From JAKFWF01 sp031429105 (GTDB taxonomy: Bacteria > Pseudomonadota > Alphaproteobacteria > Rhizobiales > Hyphomicrobiaceae), in contig JANOYV010000079.1 in assembly GCA_031429105.1 (NCBI GenBank), positions 19,186-83,185 on the forward strand: DNA of 64,000 bases, written 5' to 3'. This document shows positions 27,201 to 36,778 of the stretch, in pieces (within the stretch, counting starts at the first letter, position 1; each line of letters begins with the position of its first letter). The position numbers were made by a program, and so were the translations under genes. Under the pieces are notes generated by a model. That model saw only the letters and a program-made list of their open reading frames with translations, had not been told where the DNA came from and did no database searches.

Positions 27201-27264
27201 GAATACTGCGCGTCGGTGCCATGCAAACGAAACAGAGGACTCAATCCAACTTCGCCTTATCGCT

Positions 27265-27740
27265 TTAGACAAGTTTACCGAATGCTGCGCGCATGACCGC
27301 GGTGATGGCCATCACGAGCGCACCCCATACTGTTACACCCAATGCACCACTGACAAAGACGGATCCGCCTACTTTCGCCGCCAGCCCGCCCAGCAATAAC
27401 AGGAAGAACAGCGTCGTGGCCGGCATCAGGTAAACCAAGCTCGTCTCCGGCGACGCCGAAGCTGCCCGCGGGTGGCCAAAGCGGCTTGTATCGGACGCGC
27501 GCGTAGAACCTCAGTGATCCCAAGTTCATCACGCGCCATCAACGGATCGGCAACTTGTGCTGCCAACGTCGGTTCGAGCCCGCGGGCAACGTAGATTGCA
27601 GCAAGCTCCCTATGCTCACCGATGTTGTCTGTCTTGAGTTTTTCGCGCGTGAGGCCCAGATCGACCGCTTCCGTGTCCGCTGTCCCGCAGCCATCGACAC
27701 GCTACCGGCGACCGGGACTGCTTGGCAGAGACATCCAACC
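27265..27740 (-). pseudogene. VIT1/CCC1-family transporter relic (copy 3)
   Basis: Minus-strand pieces in different frames match VIT: AGSVSMAAG near 27700, DTEAVDLGLTREKLKTD, EHRELAAIYVARGL, then QVADPLMARDELGITEVLRA, and the C-terminal GGLAAKVGGSVFVSGALG with VWGALVMAITAV, ending TAA at 27265. Against copy 2, residues between QVAD and DELGI are deleted and at least two frameshifts are present. The relic is more decayed than copy 2. Confidence 0.75.
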
Positions 27741-28265
27741 GCTTCATTTGGCTCGTTGCTGGCCTCGAAAATCGCAGCCAGGTCGCTCTCGCCCGCAGCA
27801 CGCACAGCTGTTTCGAGGTTGCCATATATTTCTGCCGCCATGGCCAGCGATGCAGGAAAGCGTGAAAACTCAACCATTGCGGAAGCCCAGGGGATTGGAT
27901 CGGAAACGACGTCAACATGTGCTCTGTCGCGATCAATATGCGACTTTCGGAGACCCTGGTGACAAATCCCCGCCACGATTCATCTTTCAGTCGTACGTGC
28001 ACATCATGGATTTGCGTTGCGGCCAATATGGCTGAATTGAGCGCGGCTGTTCTGGTAGCAAGCTCCAACCGCGGCTCGCGCCGCAGAACGGCCGCTTCCG
28101 CACGGCTTTCGCGACGACGTGTGGCCGCGACTCGCTCGCCGCGACCCATCCGGCCCCAACGACCGCGGCGATAGGACCAACCGCCTCGACCCAGGCGGCC
28201 GTTACAATCCGCACAATCCGCAAAGTTGGAGGTCTTGCATCGTCCAACGCTCTCTGGTGGCGCTC
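27741..28265. other. Decayed sequence of unclear origin
   Basis: Long overlapping frames exist on the minus strand (for example through 27987-28247), but none has a recognisable family, a ribosome site or balanced composition. An alanine-rich helical stretch (ETAVRAAGESDLAAIFEASN) near 27790 may be a remnant of the gene that preceded VIT copy 3. Confidence 0.35.
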
Positions 28266-29414
28266 TTACGCAAGGTACATGTTGGCACCGACAAGCTTTT
28301 GCCGGCACTGAGCAAGCGTGGGATAGTCCGTGTAGCCATGAGCACCGCCGCCATAGAGCGTCTTCTGCTCCATCAGCGCGTTCAAGGGAGCATCCTGTGA
28401 TAGCCGCGACACCAAATCCGGATTGGCAATGAAGAGACGCCCGAAAGAGACTAAGTCTGCCCGATCGCTTGCTACTGCGTTGATCGCCATCTGGCGGTTG
28501 TAGCCGTTGTTCACCATCCAGTTGCCATCAAACCTGTCCCGCAGTGCACCGTAGTCGAATACGAAATTGTCTCGCGCCCCGCCCGTTTCGCCTTCCACGG
28601 CGTGCACGTAAGCCAAACCAAGCGGGTTGAGCGCTTCGACAACGTGATTGAAAAGCTGCTGCGGATTGCTGTCGTGCGAATCGCCGGCGGTCGAGACCGG
28701 GGAAATCCTGATACCCAAGCGGTGCGCGCCGATAGCCTTGGCGCAAGTCGCCGCAACCTCGACAAGCAATCGTGCGCGGTTTTGGATTGAGCCGCCGTAA
28801 GCGTCGGTGCGATGGTTGGTTCCATCCCGCAGGAACGCGTCCAATAAATAGCCGTGCGCACCGTGTAATTCAACGCCATCAAAGCCGGCCTCGATCGCAC
28901 GCAGCGACGCTGAACGAAAGTCCTCAATGATGCCTGGAATTTCCTTGAGTTCGAGCGCACGCGGCATGGAAACATCGACAAAGCCTTCGCCCGCTACAAA
29001 GGTCTTAGCGTTTGCGCGCACGGCAGATGGGCCAACCGGCGCCACGCCTCCTTTCTGGAAGCAGGTATGTGAGATCCGGCCGGTGTGCCAGAGCTGGACA
29101 ACAATGGTTCCGCCGTTTGCGTGCACCGCGTCCGTCACTCTCCTCCAACCAGCGACCTGTTCGTTGGTGTAGCAGCCCGGCGTGTCGGCATAGCCCTGTG
29201 CCTGGGCGGAGATCTGTGTTGCTTCTGCGATAATCAATCCAGCCGTGGCACGTTGCGCGTAGTATTCCTGCGCAAATGGCCCAGGAACGAGACCGGGGCC
29301 CGCGCGATTGCGGGTAAGCGGCGCCATAACGATCCGATTTGCGAGCTTCAAAGTGCCGACTTCGCAGGGCTCAAACAGGGCATGTGCGGTGCGGGTTTTG
29401 CGGGATCTCATCAT
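28266..29414 (-). CDS. nemA: Old-yellow-enzyme family alkene reductase
   Basis: The ATG at 29414, 8 nt after GGAG, gives 382 residues; the frame continues upstream to 29585 without similarity. It is an FMN-dependent TIM-barrel reductase that uses NAD(P)H to reduce activated C=C bonds, nitro-esters or nitroaromatics. Typical motifs are LANRIVMAPLTRNRA, GFDGVELHGAHGYLLDAFLRD with the substrate-binding His/His-like pair, RTDAYGGSIQNRARL, and a C-terminal GYTDYPTL. The length and motifs match the NemA/OPR group. A box lies at 29659, 245 bp upstream. Confidence 0.92.
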   Translation of the reverse strand: MMRSRKTRTAHALFEPCEVGTLKLANRIVMAPLTRNRAGPGLVPGPFAQEYYAQRATAGLIIAEATQISAQAQGYADTPGCYTNEQVAGWRRVTDAVHANGGTIVVQLWHTGRISHTCFQKGGVAPVGPSAVRANAKTFVAGEGFVDVSMPRALELKEIPGIIEDFRSASLRAIEAGFDGVELHGAHGYLLDAFLRDGTNHRTDAYGGSIQNRARLLVEVAATCAKAIGAHRLGIRISPVSTAGDSHDSNPQQLFNHVVEALNPLGLAYVHAVEGETGGARDNFVFDYGALRDRFDGNWMVNNGYNRQMAINAVASDRADLVSFGRLFIANPDLVSRLSQDAPLNALMEQKTLYGGGAHGYTDYPTLAQCRQKLVGANMYLA

Positions 29415-29626
29415 TCGTGAAGCTCCATTTGGATCTTGGACCAGACGCCATCTTTGACGCTCAATACTGCGCGACTTCCTCGCAGCAATCGGCCCAGGCC
29501 GATTGCTTGGTTGGGGCCGGGAATGGGTTGGTGGCACCGGCGAACCAGAACACCGGATACGCACCAACCATTGAGAAGCAAGCATCGCCCAACTTGTCCC
29601 ACCGTGGGGGACCCGGCAGACGTTCC

Positions 29627-29672
29627 TGATAAGCCCGGTTGGCGAGGTTACGATAGTCTCGGAATGTACTCA
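29627..29672 (-). promoter_or_regulatory. FixJ-like box plus -10-like element for nemA
   Basis: TGAGTACATTCCGA (29659-29672) is a perfect match. TTATCA lies 26 bp downstream at 29627-29632. Confidence 0.65.
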
Positions 29673-29867
29673 GAGCCCGCGAGGAGGGCGCAGGCATCCG
29701 CTCGGATGGCGCGCCGGCTCGGCGGCTGACGGGATCCATGTCCTACAACGTCGCCCGCGCTACGGGTCGATGCCAGGCGACCCATGGCAGTAGGCGGGCA
29801 CTGCTGTGTGTTGAGCGTCCCTGAGGAACGCTATTTGACTGGACGGATACTTCGAGCGGCCAGCGCA

Positions 29868-29913
29868 TGAGTAATTTCCGACCCTGGCGAAGTCACGGTG
29901 AAACGCCTTAGCT
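29868..29913 (+). promoter_or_regulatory. FixJ-like box for the general stress gene
   Basis: TGAGTAATTTCCGA (29868-29881) is a perfect match. TTAGCT lies 26 bp downstream at 29908-29913. The next gene starts 152 bp after the box. Confidence 0.65.
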
Positions 29914-30033
29914 GTAATCAGGTTGGCTCAAAGGCCGTTTTCGCCAACGCGGCAATTGACGCAATGCGGCGTCCGTCTATTCCAACGCTCAAAATGATCT
30001 CGGCTGAAATCTCAGCAATCCAAAGGAACACAG

Positions 30034-30561
30034 ATGCAAGAGCCCAATTCTGTCATCGCCGTTTTTGCCGATCATCAAGGCGCCCAAGCCGCGGTCAAGA
30101 AACTCGCCGCGGAGGGCATCGAGATCAAGCACCTCAGCGTCGTTGGCAAAGGTTATCATACCGATGAAAAGGTGACTGGATTTTACAATACTGGTGACCG
30201 CGTGAAGTTCTGGGGCAAGAACGGCGCATTCTGGGGTGGGCTCTGGGGTTGGTTCGTTGGGGGCGTATTCATCACCGCACCGGTCGTTGGTCCCGTTGTC
30301 GTGGTCGGTTTCCTTGCCGCCGCGGTAGTTTCGGCTATCGAGGGCGCCGTTGTCGTCGGCGGTCTAAGCGCGTTGAGCGCGGCGCTCTACAGCATCGGCA
30401 TCCCAAAGAACAGTATCGTCGCCTACGAGACCGACTTGAAGGCCGACAGGTTTCTTGTTCTGGCCAAGGGCCCAACTGAAGAATTGGCACGCGCCAAGAC
30501 GTTGCTGGCGACCTTCAATCCTTCGCGCATCGATCAGAGCGCATCGACCGTTGCCGCTTGA
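30034..30561 (+). CDS. Hydrophobic general stress protein (YflT-like domain, copy 2)
   Basis: The ATG follows AAAGGAA and gives 175 residues. The N-terminus (VIAVFADHQGAQAAVKKLAA, GYHTDEKVTGFYNTGDRVKF) and the hydrophobic middle (residues 62-125, with FITAPVVGPVVVVG) match copy 1 at 6973 throughout. Copy 2 lacks the extra C-terminal tail of copy 1. The two hydrophobic segments suggest membrane association. It lies 61 bp upstream of a zinc dehydrogenase gene in the same orientation. Confidence 0.8.
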   Translation: MQEPNSVIAVFADHQGAQAAVKKLAAEGIEIKHLSVVGKGYHTDEKVTGFYNTGDRVKFWGKNGAFWGGLWGWFVGGVFITAPVVGPVVVVGFLAAAVVSAIEGAVVVGGLSALSAALYSIGIPKNSIVAYETDLKADRFLVLAKGPTEELARAKTLLATFNPSRIDQSASTVAA

Positions 30562-30622
30562 CGGCACGATCAACTGCGCTGGTCGTTCGGTTACTGTGTA
30601 CTATAACCTGAGAGTATGAGCA

Positions 30623-31663
30623 ATGAAGGCGCTTGTTTATGTCGGACCGGGTCAGAAGGCGATTCAGGATCGCCCGAAGCCCGAAATTCAATCGCCGGGT
30701 GATGCGATCGTCGAAATGTTGAAGACGACGATCTGCGGCACGGATCTGCATATCCTCAAGGGCGATGTGGCGACCTGCACGCCAGGCCGCATCCTCGGGC
30801 ACGAGGGAGTCGGCGTCATCGACTCCGTCGGGCCCGCGGTGACGACGTTTCGCAAAGGCGATCGCGTGCTGATTTCTTGTGTTTCGGCATGCGGGAAATG
30901 CAGCTATTGCCGTCGCGGCATGTACTCTCATTGCACGACGGGCGGTTGGATACTCGGCAACACCATTGACGGCACACAGGCCGACTATGTGCGCACACCG
31001 CACGCCGACACCAGCCTCTATCCGATTTCGCAAGGCGCGGACGAAGAAGCGCTCGTCATGTTGAGCGATATTTTGCCAACGGGGTTCGAGTGCGGTGTGC
31101 TCAATGGCAAAGTGGCGCCGGGCTCGACCGTCGCCATCGTCGGATCCGGCCCAATCGGGCTTGCGGCGCTGCTGACGGCCCAGTTCTATTCCCCGGCCGC
31201 CATAATCATGATCGACCTCGACGACAACCGGCTTGCCGTCGCCAAGCGCTTCGGCGCGACGTCAGTCGTCAACAGTGGTGACGGCAATGCGACGCAAAAT
31301 ATCATGAAGCTAACGCCAGGCGAGCACGGGGTCGACACGGCCATAGAGGCAGTCGGAGTGTCGGCGACATTTGAGCTGTGCCAGCAGATCATCGCGCCGG
31401 GCGGCACCATCGCCAATATCGGGGTGCACGGGGAAAAGGTGGACCTGCATCTCGAAACGCTGTGGGACCGCAACATCTCGATCACCACGCGCCTCGTTGA
31501 CACGGCCAGCACGCCAATGCTCCTTGATATCGTGCGATCAAAAAAACTCGACCCGAAGCTCCTGATAACGCATCGCTTCAAGTTCGAGCAGATCCTTGAG
31601 GCCTACGAAACCTTCGCACACGCCGCCAATACGAAAGCGTTGAAGGTCATCATTTCAGCGTGA
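30623..31663 (+). CDS. Zinc-dependent medium-chain alcohol dehydrogenase
   Basis: The 346-residue protein carries the catalytic zinc motifs CGTDLHILKGD and GHEGVG, the structural zinc Cys set in CGKCSYCRRGMYSHC, and the dinucleotide motif VGSGPIGLAAL. It is NAD(P)-dependent and probably reduces aldehydes or oxidises secondary alcohols, but the substrate is not determined by sequence. It is a different branch from AdhP at 9679, being nearer to the Tdh/isopropanol-type group. It follows the general stress gene and is possibly controlled by the box at 29868. Confidence 0.88.
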   Translation: MKALVYVGPGQKAIQDRPKPEIQSPGDAIVEMLKTTICGTDLHILKGDVATCTPGRILGHEGVGVIDSVGPAVTTFRKGDRVLISCVSACGKCSYCRRGMYSHCTTGGWILGNTIDGTQADYVRTPHADTSLYPISQGADEEALVMLSDILPTGFECGVLNGKVAPGSTVAIVGSGPIGLAALLTAQFYSPAAIIMIDLDDNRLAVAKRFGATSVVNSGDGNATQNIMKLTPGEHGVDTAIEAVGVSATFELCQQIIAPGGTIANIGVHGEKVDLHLETLWDRNISITTRLVDTASTPMLLDIVRSKKLDPKLLITHRFKFEQILEAYETFAHAANTKALKVIISA

Positions 31664-32024
31664 TGCCGATGACGGCGAGGTTGCAGCAGGCCAGGGCGAA
31701 GCCAAACTGTCGGGAACGCCACCCAATCAAAATGGCCGGTCACGACCGTTCGCCCGAATGTATCGCGAGATTCGGCGGTGTCGTGAAGCCGGGCAAGATC
31801 AGGTCGCGCTCACAAGGGTTCAACATGAGCCCGGCGAGACCGTGACACGGCTGCCAACCAGGACGACGAGATGCGCAGGTAGGTCGTGGTCGGCAAACGA
31901 GCCGTCTCAATCGGATTCGACCTGCCACTGAGGCAACACCCCGCAGGAGTGCCTCCTCCACAGACGTTTGACGGGCCAATGCGCACCTCATGGAACTGAA
32001 AGTTAGGCGGAGCCATAATTGCAA
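31664..32024. other. Intergenic stretch before the sugar-phosphate operon
   Basis: No gene or FixJ-like box is seen. It should contain the operon promoter. The absence of a box here separates this operon from the stress regulon. Confidence 0.5.
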
Positions 32025-33416
32025 ATGACAATACCTCGTTCAGATGCTTTCGTGTTTTTCGGTGCGACAGGTGATCTTGCGTACAAGAAAATTTTTCCGG
32101 CATTGCAGGCTCTGATCCGGGCGGGCCAATTGGATGTGCCAATTATTGGGGTCGCGCGTGCAGGATGGTCGCTGGATCGATTGAAACACTGGGCACGCGA
32201 CAGCGTTGAGAGTAATGGCAAGATTGATCGCGATGCTTTCGCCAAGCTCTCCGCGCAACTGAAGTACTGCGACGGTGACTACAATGATCCCACAACCTAT
32301 ACCCGGTTGAAACAAGCCCTCGGCGCCGCCACCCGGCCGCTACACTACATGGCGATCCCTCCGAGCATGTTCGGCCCGGTCGTTCAGGGCCTGGCGAACA
32401 CCGGCTGCGCCACCGATGCGCGGATCGTGATTGAGAAGCCTTTCGGGCGTGATCTCGCGTCGGCTCGATCGTTGAACCACACGCTACACGAGGTTTTCCC
32501 TGAGTCCGCGATCTTCCGTATCGATCATTACCTCGGCAAGGAAGCAGTACAAAACCTCCTATATTTCCGCTTTGCCAACACGTTTCTCGAGCCCATCTGG
32601 AATCGAATCTACGTCGCCAGCGTCCAGATCACTATGGCCGAGACCTTCGGTGTGGAAGGGCGCGGAAATTTCTATGAAGAAGTCGGTGCCATCCGCGACG
32701 TCATGCAGAACCATCTGCTGCAGGTCACCGCCCTGCTGGCCATGGACGCGCCGATCGGGCAGAATTCGACCGCGATGCGGGCGGAAAAGCTGCGCCTGTT
32801 GCGCGCCATGCGGCCACTGGATCCCAAACAGGTGGTGCGCGGTCAGTTCCATGGATACCGCAACGAAAAGGGTGTCGCGCCGCGTTCTGACGTCGAAACG
32901 TTTGCGGCTTTGCGCCTGCATATCGACACATGGCGCTGGGCCGGCGTGCCGTTCTATATCCGCGCCGGCAAATGCTTGCCGGTTTCCACGACCGAGGTCA
33001 TTGTGGATCTGAAGTGCCCACCGCTTGCGATATTCGAGGAATGCACACCGCAGCGCTCCAACTATTTTCGCTTCCGATTGAGCCCGGACGTCGTGATTGC
33101 GGCGGGTGCGCTTGTTAAACAGCCGGGTGCTTTGATGCACGGTGAGGCCGTGGAACTCGTGATGCGCCACCAGCCGCAGCGCGACATCCTGCCCTACGAG
33201 CGATTGCTCGGCGATGCACTTCGCGGCGAAACGGCACTGTTCACCAATGACGAATGTGTCGAGGCCGCATGGGCGGTGGTTGAGCCGGCACTCTTGGATC
33301 GCGAACCCGTACTCGACTACGCGCCCGGCAGTTGGGGACCTTCGGCCGCCGCGGACATCGTCACTGGCGACGCTCGCTGGCATGACCCAAAGCCCGAGGA
33401 GGCGCGGCCATGCTGA
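32025..33416 (+). CDS. zwf: Glucose-6-phosphate 1-dehydrogenase
   Basis: The ATG at 32025 gives 463 residues; a TTG two codons earlier is less likely. It oxidises glucose 6-phosphate to 6-phosphogluconolactone with NAD(P)+, the entry of the oxidative pentose phosphate and Entner-Doudoroff routes. The nucleotide motif FFGATGDLAYKKIFPAL is at the N-terminus. The catalytic stretch RIDHYLGKEAVQNLLYFRF contains the active-site His and Lys near residue 170. The length is slightly shorter than most (480-500). The end overlaps the HAD gene by 7 nt. Confidence 0.94.
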   Translation: MTIPRSDAFVFFGATGDLAYKKIFPALQALIRAGQLDVPIIGVARAGWSLDRLKHWARDSVESNGKIDRDAFAKLSAQLKYCDGDYNDPTTYTRLKQALGAATRPLHYMAIPPSMFGPVVQGLANTGCATDARIVIEKPFGRDLASARSLNHTLHEVFPESAIFRIDHYLGKEAVQNLLYFRFANTFLEPIWNRIYVASVQITMAETFGVEGRGNFYEEVGAIRDVMQNHLLQVTALLAMDAPIGQNSTAMRAEKLRLLRAMRPLDPKQVVRGQFHGYRNEKGVAPRSDVETFAALRLHIDTWRWAGVPFYIRAGKCLPVSTTEVIVDLKCPPLAIFEECTPQRSNYFRFRLSPDVVIAAGALVKQPGALMHGEAVELVMRHQPQRDILPYERLLGDALRGETALFTNDECVEAAWAVVEPALLDREPVLDYAPGSWGPSAAADIVTGDARWHDPKPEEARPC

Positions 33417-34132
33417 CGTCAGCCGAGGTCGTCTTCCTGCTTGATGTCGACAATACCTTGCTCGACAACGATCGCTTCGGTGTCGATCTCACAGCTCACC
33501 TCGATCACGAGTTCGGTGAAACCGAGCGTCTCCGATACTGGTCGATCTATGACGGGCGGCGCAGCCAGCTCGGTTACGCCGATTATCTCGGCGCGCTGCA
33601 GGTCTTCCGCTCTGGCAGCGACAATGTGCCGGCATTGCTGCAGATGTCGGCCTTCCTGCTCGACTATCCCTTTAGCCAACGGCTGTACCCACGTGCAATC
33701 GCCGTGATCGAGCATCTGCGCGCGATGGGCACAACGGTCATTCTCTCCGATGGCGACATCGTTTTCCAACCACGCAAGATCCAGCGCGCGGGACTGTGGA
33801 ATGCGGTCGAGGCCCGCGTGCTGATCTATTTGCACAAGGAGCGCATGCTCGACGAGGTGCAGCTACGGTATCCGGCGAAGCACTACGTGATGGTTGACGA
33901 CAAGCCGCAACTGCTGGCGGCCATGAAACACGTATTGGACGATCGGTTGACCACGGTTTTTGTCCAGCAGGGTCACTATGCTGCAGACGAACACCGCAAC
34001 TGCACCAGCCCCGCGCCCGATGTAACCGTCGACCGGATCGGAGACCTGTGTGAGTACGCGATCGATCGGTTGCGCATATTCAAACCGTCACACACCCAGA
34101 CTCCGACCACTGGCGACAAAGAGGCCCTATGA
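33410..34132 (+). CDS. HAD-superfamily hydrolase in the sugar-phosphate operon
   Basis: The 240-residue protein begins with HAD motif I, FLLDVDNTLLDNDRFG, including the nucleophile Asp and the second Asp. Motif II (ILSDGDIVF) lies near 110, motif III is around the KHYVMVDDKPQ stretch, and the acidic motif IV is VDDK. It probably dephosphorylates a phosphometabolite, but the substrate is unknown. It overlaps zwf by 7 nt and tal by 4 nt, so it is translated as part of the operon. This position between zwf and tal suggests a sugar-phosphate or lactone-phosphate repair role, which is an inference. Confidence 0.8.
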   Translation: MLTSAEVVFLLDVDNTLLDNDRFGVDLTAHLDHEFGETERLRYWSIYDGRRSQLGYADYLGALQVFRSGSDNVPALLQMSAFLLDYPFSQRLYPRAIAVIEHLRAMGTTVILSDGDIVFQPRKIQRAGLWNAVEARVLIYLHKERMLDEVQLRYPAKHYVMVDDKPQLLAAMKHVLDDRLTTVFVQQGHYAADEHRNCTSPAPDVTVDRIGDLCEYAIDRLRIFKPSHTQTPTTGDKEAL

Positions 34133-35241
34133 CACAGAATCGACGCTTACAAGACTTGCACGATCTCGGGCAGAGCCTGTGGCTCGACAATATCTCCCGT
34201 GACATGCTCGATAACGGCACGTTGCAGCGCTATATCGACGAGTTTTCCATCACCGGCCTGACCTCAAACCCGAGCATATTCGATGCAGCGATTGGCGCGG
34301 GCCATGCCTACGACGCCGGCATTGCCAAGAAGACGCAGGCTGGCAAATCCGGTGAAGGCTTGTTCATGGAATTGGCGTTGGGAGACCTTCGTCTGGCTGC
34401 CGATCTATTCCGTCCGGTGTTCGACACAAGCCATCCCGTAGATTCGAGCCATCGCAGTGACGGCTGGGTCTCGATGGAAGTCTCGCCGCTGCTTGCCTAC
34501 GATAGTACCGGCAGCATCGCGGCCGCCGCCCACATCCACCGGCAGGCTAATCGACCGAATTTGTTCGTGAAGATTCCCGGTACGCCTGAGGGTATCCCGG
34601 CGATTGAAGCGTCGATCTTCGCCGGGGTACCGATCAATGTCACACTGCTGTTCTCGTGCGAGCAGTATCTCGCCGCCGCCGAGGCCTATCTACGCGGCAT
34701 CGAGCGGCGCATCGAAGCCTCGCTCGATCCCCACGTCGCGTCGGTCGCCTCTCTGTTCGTCAGCCGTTGGGACGTCGCGGTCAATGACGCCGTGCCGGCA
34801 GACCTCCGGAACACACTCGGCATCGCGATCAGCGGGCGGACGTACCGCGCCTATCGCGAGCTGCTGGATTCGACACGGTGGCGCAAGCTCGCCTGCGCGG
34901 GTGCCCAACCGCAACGGCTGCTCTGGGCCAGTACCGGCACAAAGGATCCCGACGCAATAGAGACACTGTATGTCGAAGCGCTGGCTGCGCCGAACACGAT
35001 CAACACGATCCCTGAGAAGACGTTACGTGCCTTCGCGGAGCGTGGCACTCTCAAGGGCACGATGGCGGCAGATGGCGGGGAGGCCGAGACTCAGCTTGCG
35101 CGCTTTGCCAAGGCCGGGATCGATATCGATGCACTGGCGATCCGACTGCAACAGGAGGGCGCGCTCGCCTTTGTCAAGTCCTGGCAACACCTCCTGCAGG
35201 CGATTGCCGACAAGAGCGCCGCGCTGACGAGCGTGCCGTGA
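34129..35241 (+). CDS. tal: Transaldolase
   Basis: The 370-residue protein is a long-form transaldolase (about 360-370 residues, as in the Tal type found in actinobacteria, cyanobacteria and some alphaproteobacteria). It contains LWLDNISRDML, GLTSNPSIFDAAI and the Schiff-base Lys in NLFVKIPGTPEGIPAIE. It moves a dihydroxyacetone unit between sedoheptulose 7-phosphate and glyceraldehyde 3-phosphate. It overlaps the HAD gene by 4 nt and precedes pgi by 22 bp. Confidence 0.93.
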   Translation: MTQNRRLQDLHDLGQSLWLDNISRDMLDNGTLQRYIDEFSITGLTSNPSIFDAAIGAGHAYDAGIAKKTQAGKSGEGLFMELALGDLRLAADLFRPVFDTSHPVDSSHRSDGWVSMEVSPLLAYDSTGSIAAAAHIHRQANRPNLFVKIPGTPEGIPAIEASIFAGVPINVTLLFSCEQYLAAAEAYLRGIERRIEASLDPHVASVASLFVSRWDVAVNDAVPADLRNTLGIAISGRTYRAYRELLDSTRWRKLACAGAQPQRLLWASTGTKDPDAIETLYVEALAAPNTINTIPEKTLRAFAERGTLKGTMAADGGEAETQLARFAKAGIDIDALAIRLQQEGALAFVKSWQHLLQAIADKSAALTSVP

Positions 35242-35263
35242 AGGGCCGTCAACGAGGCGTATC

Positions 35264-36751
35264 ATGACCCGATACGAGCCGAAGCCAATGTCCACACCGT
35301 TGACTCTGCGCTCGCAGTGGCTCGCGCTGCAGCGCCATGCCGAGGAATTGCGGCCACGGCACCTGCGCGAGCTGTTCGCCGTCGACCCTGCACGTGGCAA
35401 TCGCATGAATGCCGAAGCCGGCGGACTGTATCTCGACTATTCCAAACAGCGCGTCACTGGCGAGACGCTGCGCCTGCTGATGGACCTGGCCGGCGCCTGC
35501 GGTCTCGCCGAACGCATCGCAGCGATGTTTCGCGGCGACAAGATCAACACTACGGAGAACCGCGCGGTGTTGCACGTCGCGTTGCGCGCGCCGGCCGCCT
35601 CACGCATCGACCTTGATGGCAGGAATGTTGTGCTCGAAGTCCACGCGGTTCTCGATTCAATGACGACGTTCTGCAAACGCGTGCGCAGTGGTACCTGGAC
35701 CGGTCACACCGGGCGACCAATCCGTAATATCGTCAATATCGGCATCGGCGGTTCCGATCTCGGCCCGGTCATGGCCTCCGAGGCGCTGCGCCACTACAGC
35801 CGCCGAGAGATGACGTTTCGGTTCGTCTCCAACGTCGACGGCACCGATTTTGTCGAGGCCACGCGGGATCTCGATCCAGCGGAGACGCTGTTCGTCGTCT
35901 GCTCGAAGACGTTCACAACCCTCGAAACACTGACCAATGCGCATGCCGCGCGCGATTGGTGCGTGCAGGCACTGGGTCACGAAGAAGCGATCGCCAAACA
36001 CTTCGTCGCGGTATCGACCAACGCTGCCGGAGTGGCAGCATTCGGCATCGATCCGGCCAATATGTTCGGCTTCTGGGATTGGGTCGGCGGGCGATACTCG
36101 ATGGGCTCGGCGGTGGGTTTGTCGACCATGCTCGCAATCGGCGCGGATAATTTTCGCACGATGCTCGCAGGATTTCGCGCGATGGACGAACACTTTCAAT
36201 GCGCGCCGCCGGAACGCAACCTACCCACCCTGATGGGCCAGGCGATCTGGAACGCCAATTTTCTCGATGCTTCGACCGTGGCAGTGCTGCCTTATGAGCA
36301 CTATCTCAAGCGATTTCCAGCCTATCTGCAGCAGTTGACGATGGAGAGTAACGGCAAGCATGTCACCCGCGACGGCGCGCACGTGGATTGCGCAACGGGG
36401 CCGATTTATTGGGGCGAACCGGGCACCAACGGGCAGCATGCGTTTTACCAATTGATCCATCAGGGCACGCAGCTCATTCCCAGTGACTTCATTGGGTTCT
36501 GCCAGGCGGTGAACCCGCTCGGCGATCAGCACGATCTGCTGATGGCGAACATGATCGCGCAGCGCCAAGCGTTGGCCTTCGGCAAGACCGCTGATGAAGC
36601 CTTCGACCAATGGGGCGTGGAGCTGGGGAAGGCTCTGGCTCAGCGCACCAGCGCTGAGATTGCCAGCGCGAGCGACTCCGCACTCGACCACGACAGCTCG
36701 ACCAATGCGCTGATCCAGCGGTACCGCCAGCTGCGTTCGGCAGGCGCGTGA
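35264..36751 (+). CDS. pgi: Glucose-6-phosphate isomerase
   Basis: The 495-residue protein contains GIGGSDLGPVMASEAL, VGGRYSMGSAVGLSTMLAIG and QQLTMESNGKHVT, the sugar-phosphate binding and signature motifs of phosphoglucose isomerase. It interconverts glucose 6-phosphate and fructose 6-phosphate. A second ATG eight codons inside (35288) is an alternative start, which the sequence does not settle. It is preceded by tal and followed by tkt 27 bp later. Confidence 0.94.
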   Translation: MTRYEPKPMSTPLTLRSQWLALQRHAEELRPRHLRELFAVDPARGNRMNAEAGGLYLDYSKQRVTGETLRLLMDLAGACGLAERIAAMFRGDKINTTENRAVLHVALRAPAASRIDLDGRNVVLEVHAVLDSMTTFCKRVRSGTWTGHTGRPIRNIVNIGIGGSDLGPVMASEALRHYSRREMTFRFVSNVDGTDFVEATRDLDPAETLFVVCSKTFTTLETLTNAHAARDWCVQALGHEEAIAKHFVAVSTNAAGVAAFGIDPANMFGFWDWVGGRYSMGSAVGLSTMLAIGADNFRTMLAGFRAMDEHFQCAPPERNLPTLMGQAIWNANFLDASTVAVLPYEHYLKRFPAYLQQLTMESNGKHVTRDGAHVDCATGPIYWGEPGTNGQHAFYQLIHQGTQLIPSDFIGFCQAVNPLGDQHDLLMANMIAQRQALAFGKTADEAFDQWGVELGKALAQRTSAEIASASDSALDHDSSTNALIQRYRQLRSAGA

Positions 36752-36778
36752 ACACCAGACTCGAATGAGGCAGCGACA

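Larger units (their letters stand above)
29415..30033. other. Divergent intergenic region with two boxes
   Basis: It separates nemA (minus) and the second general stress gene (plus). It holds boxes at 29659 and 29868. A minus-strand frame at 29461-29739 runs through the box and I do not count it as a gene, though it could contain decayed coding sequence. Confidence 0.5.

Noticed and set aside
29461..29739. 92-codon minus-strand frame
   Set aside because: It contains the box at 29659 and lies in the nemA leader; no family or ribosome site.
32559..33383. 274-codon minus-strand frame within zwf
   Set aside because: Antisense shadow of a conserved enzyme; composition is rich in Arg and His with no motif.
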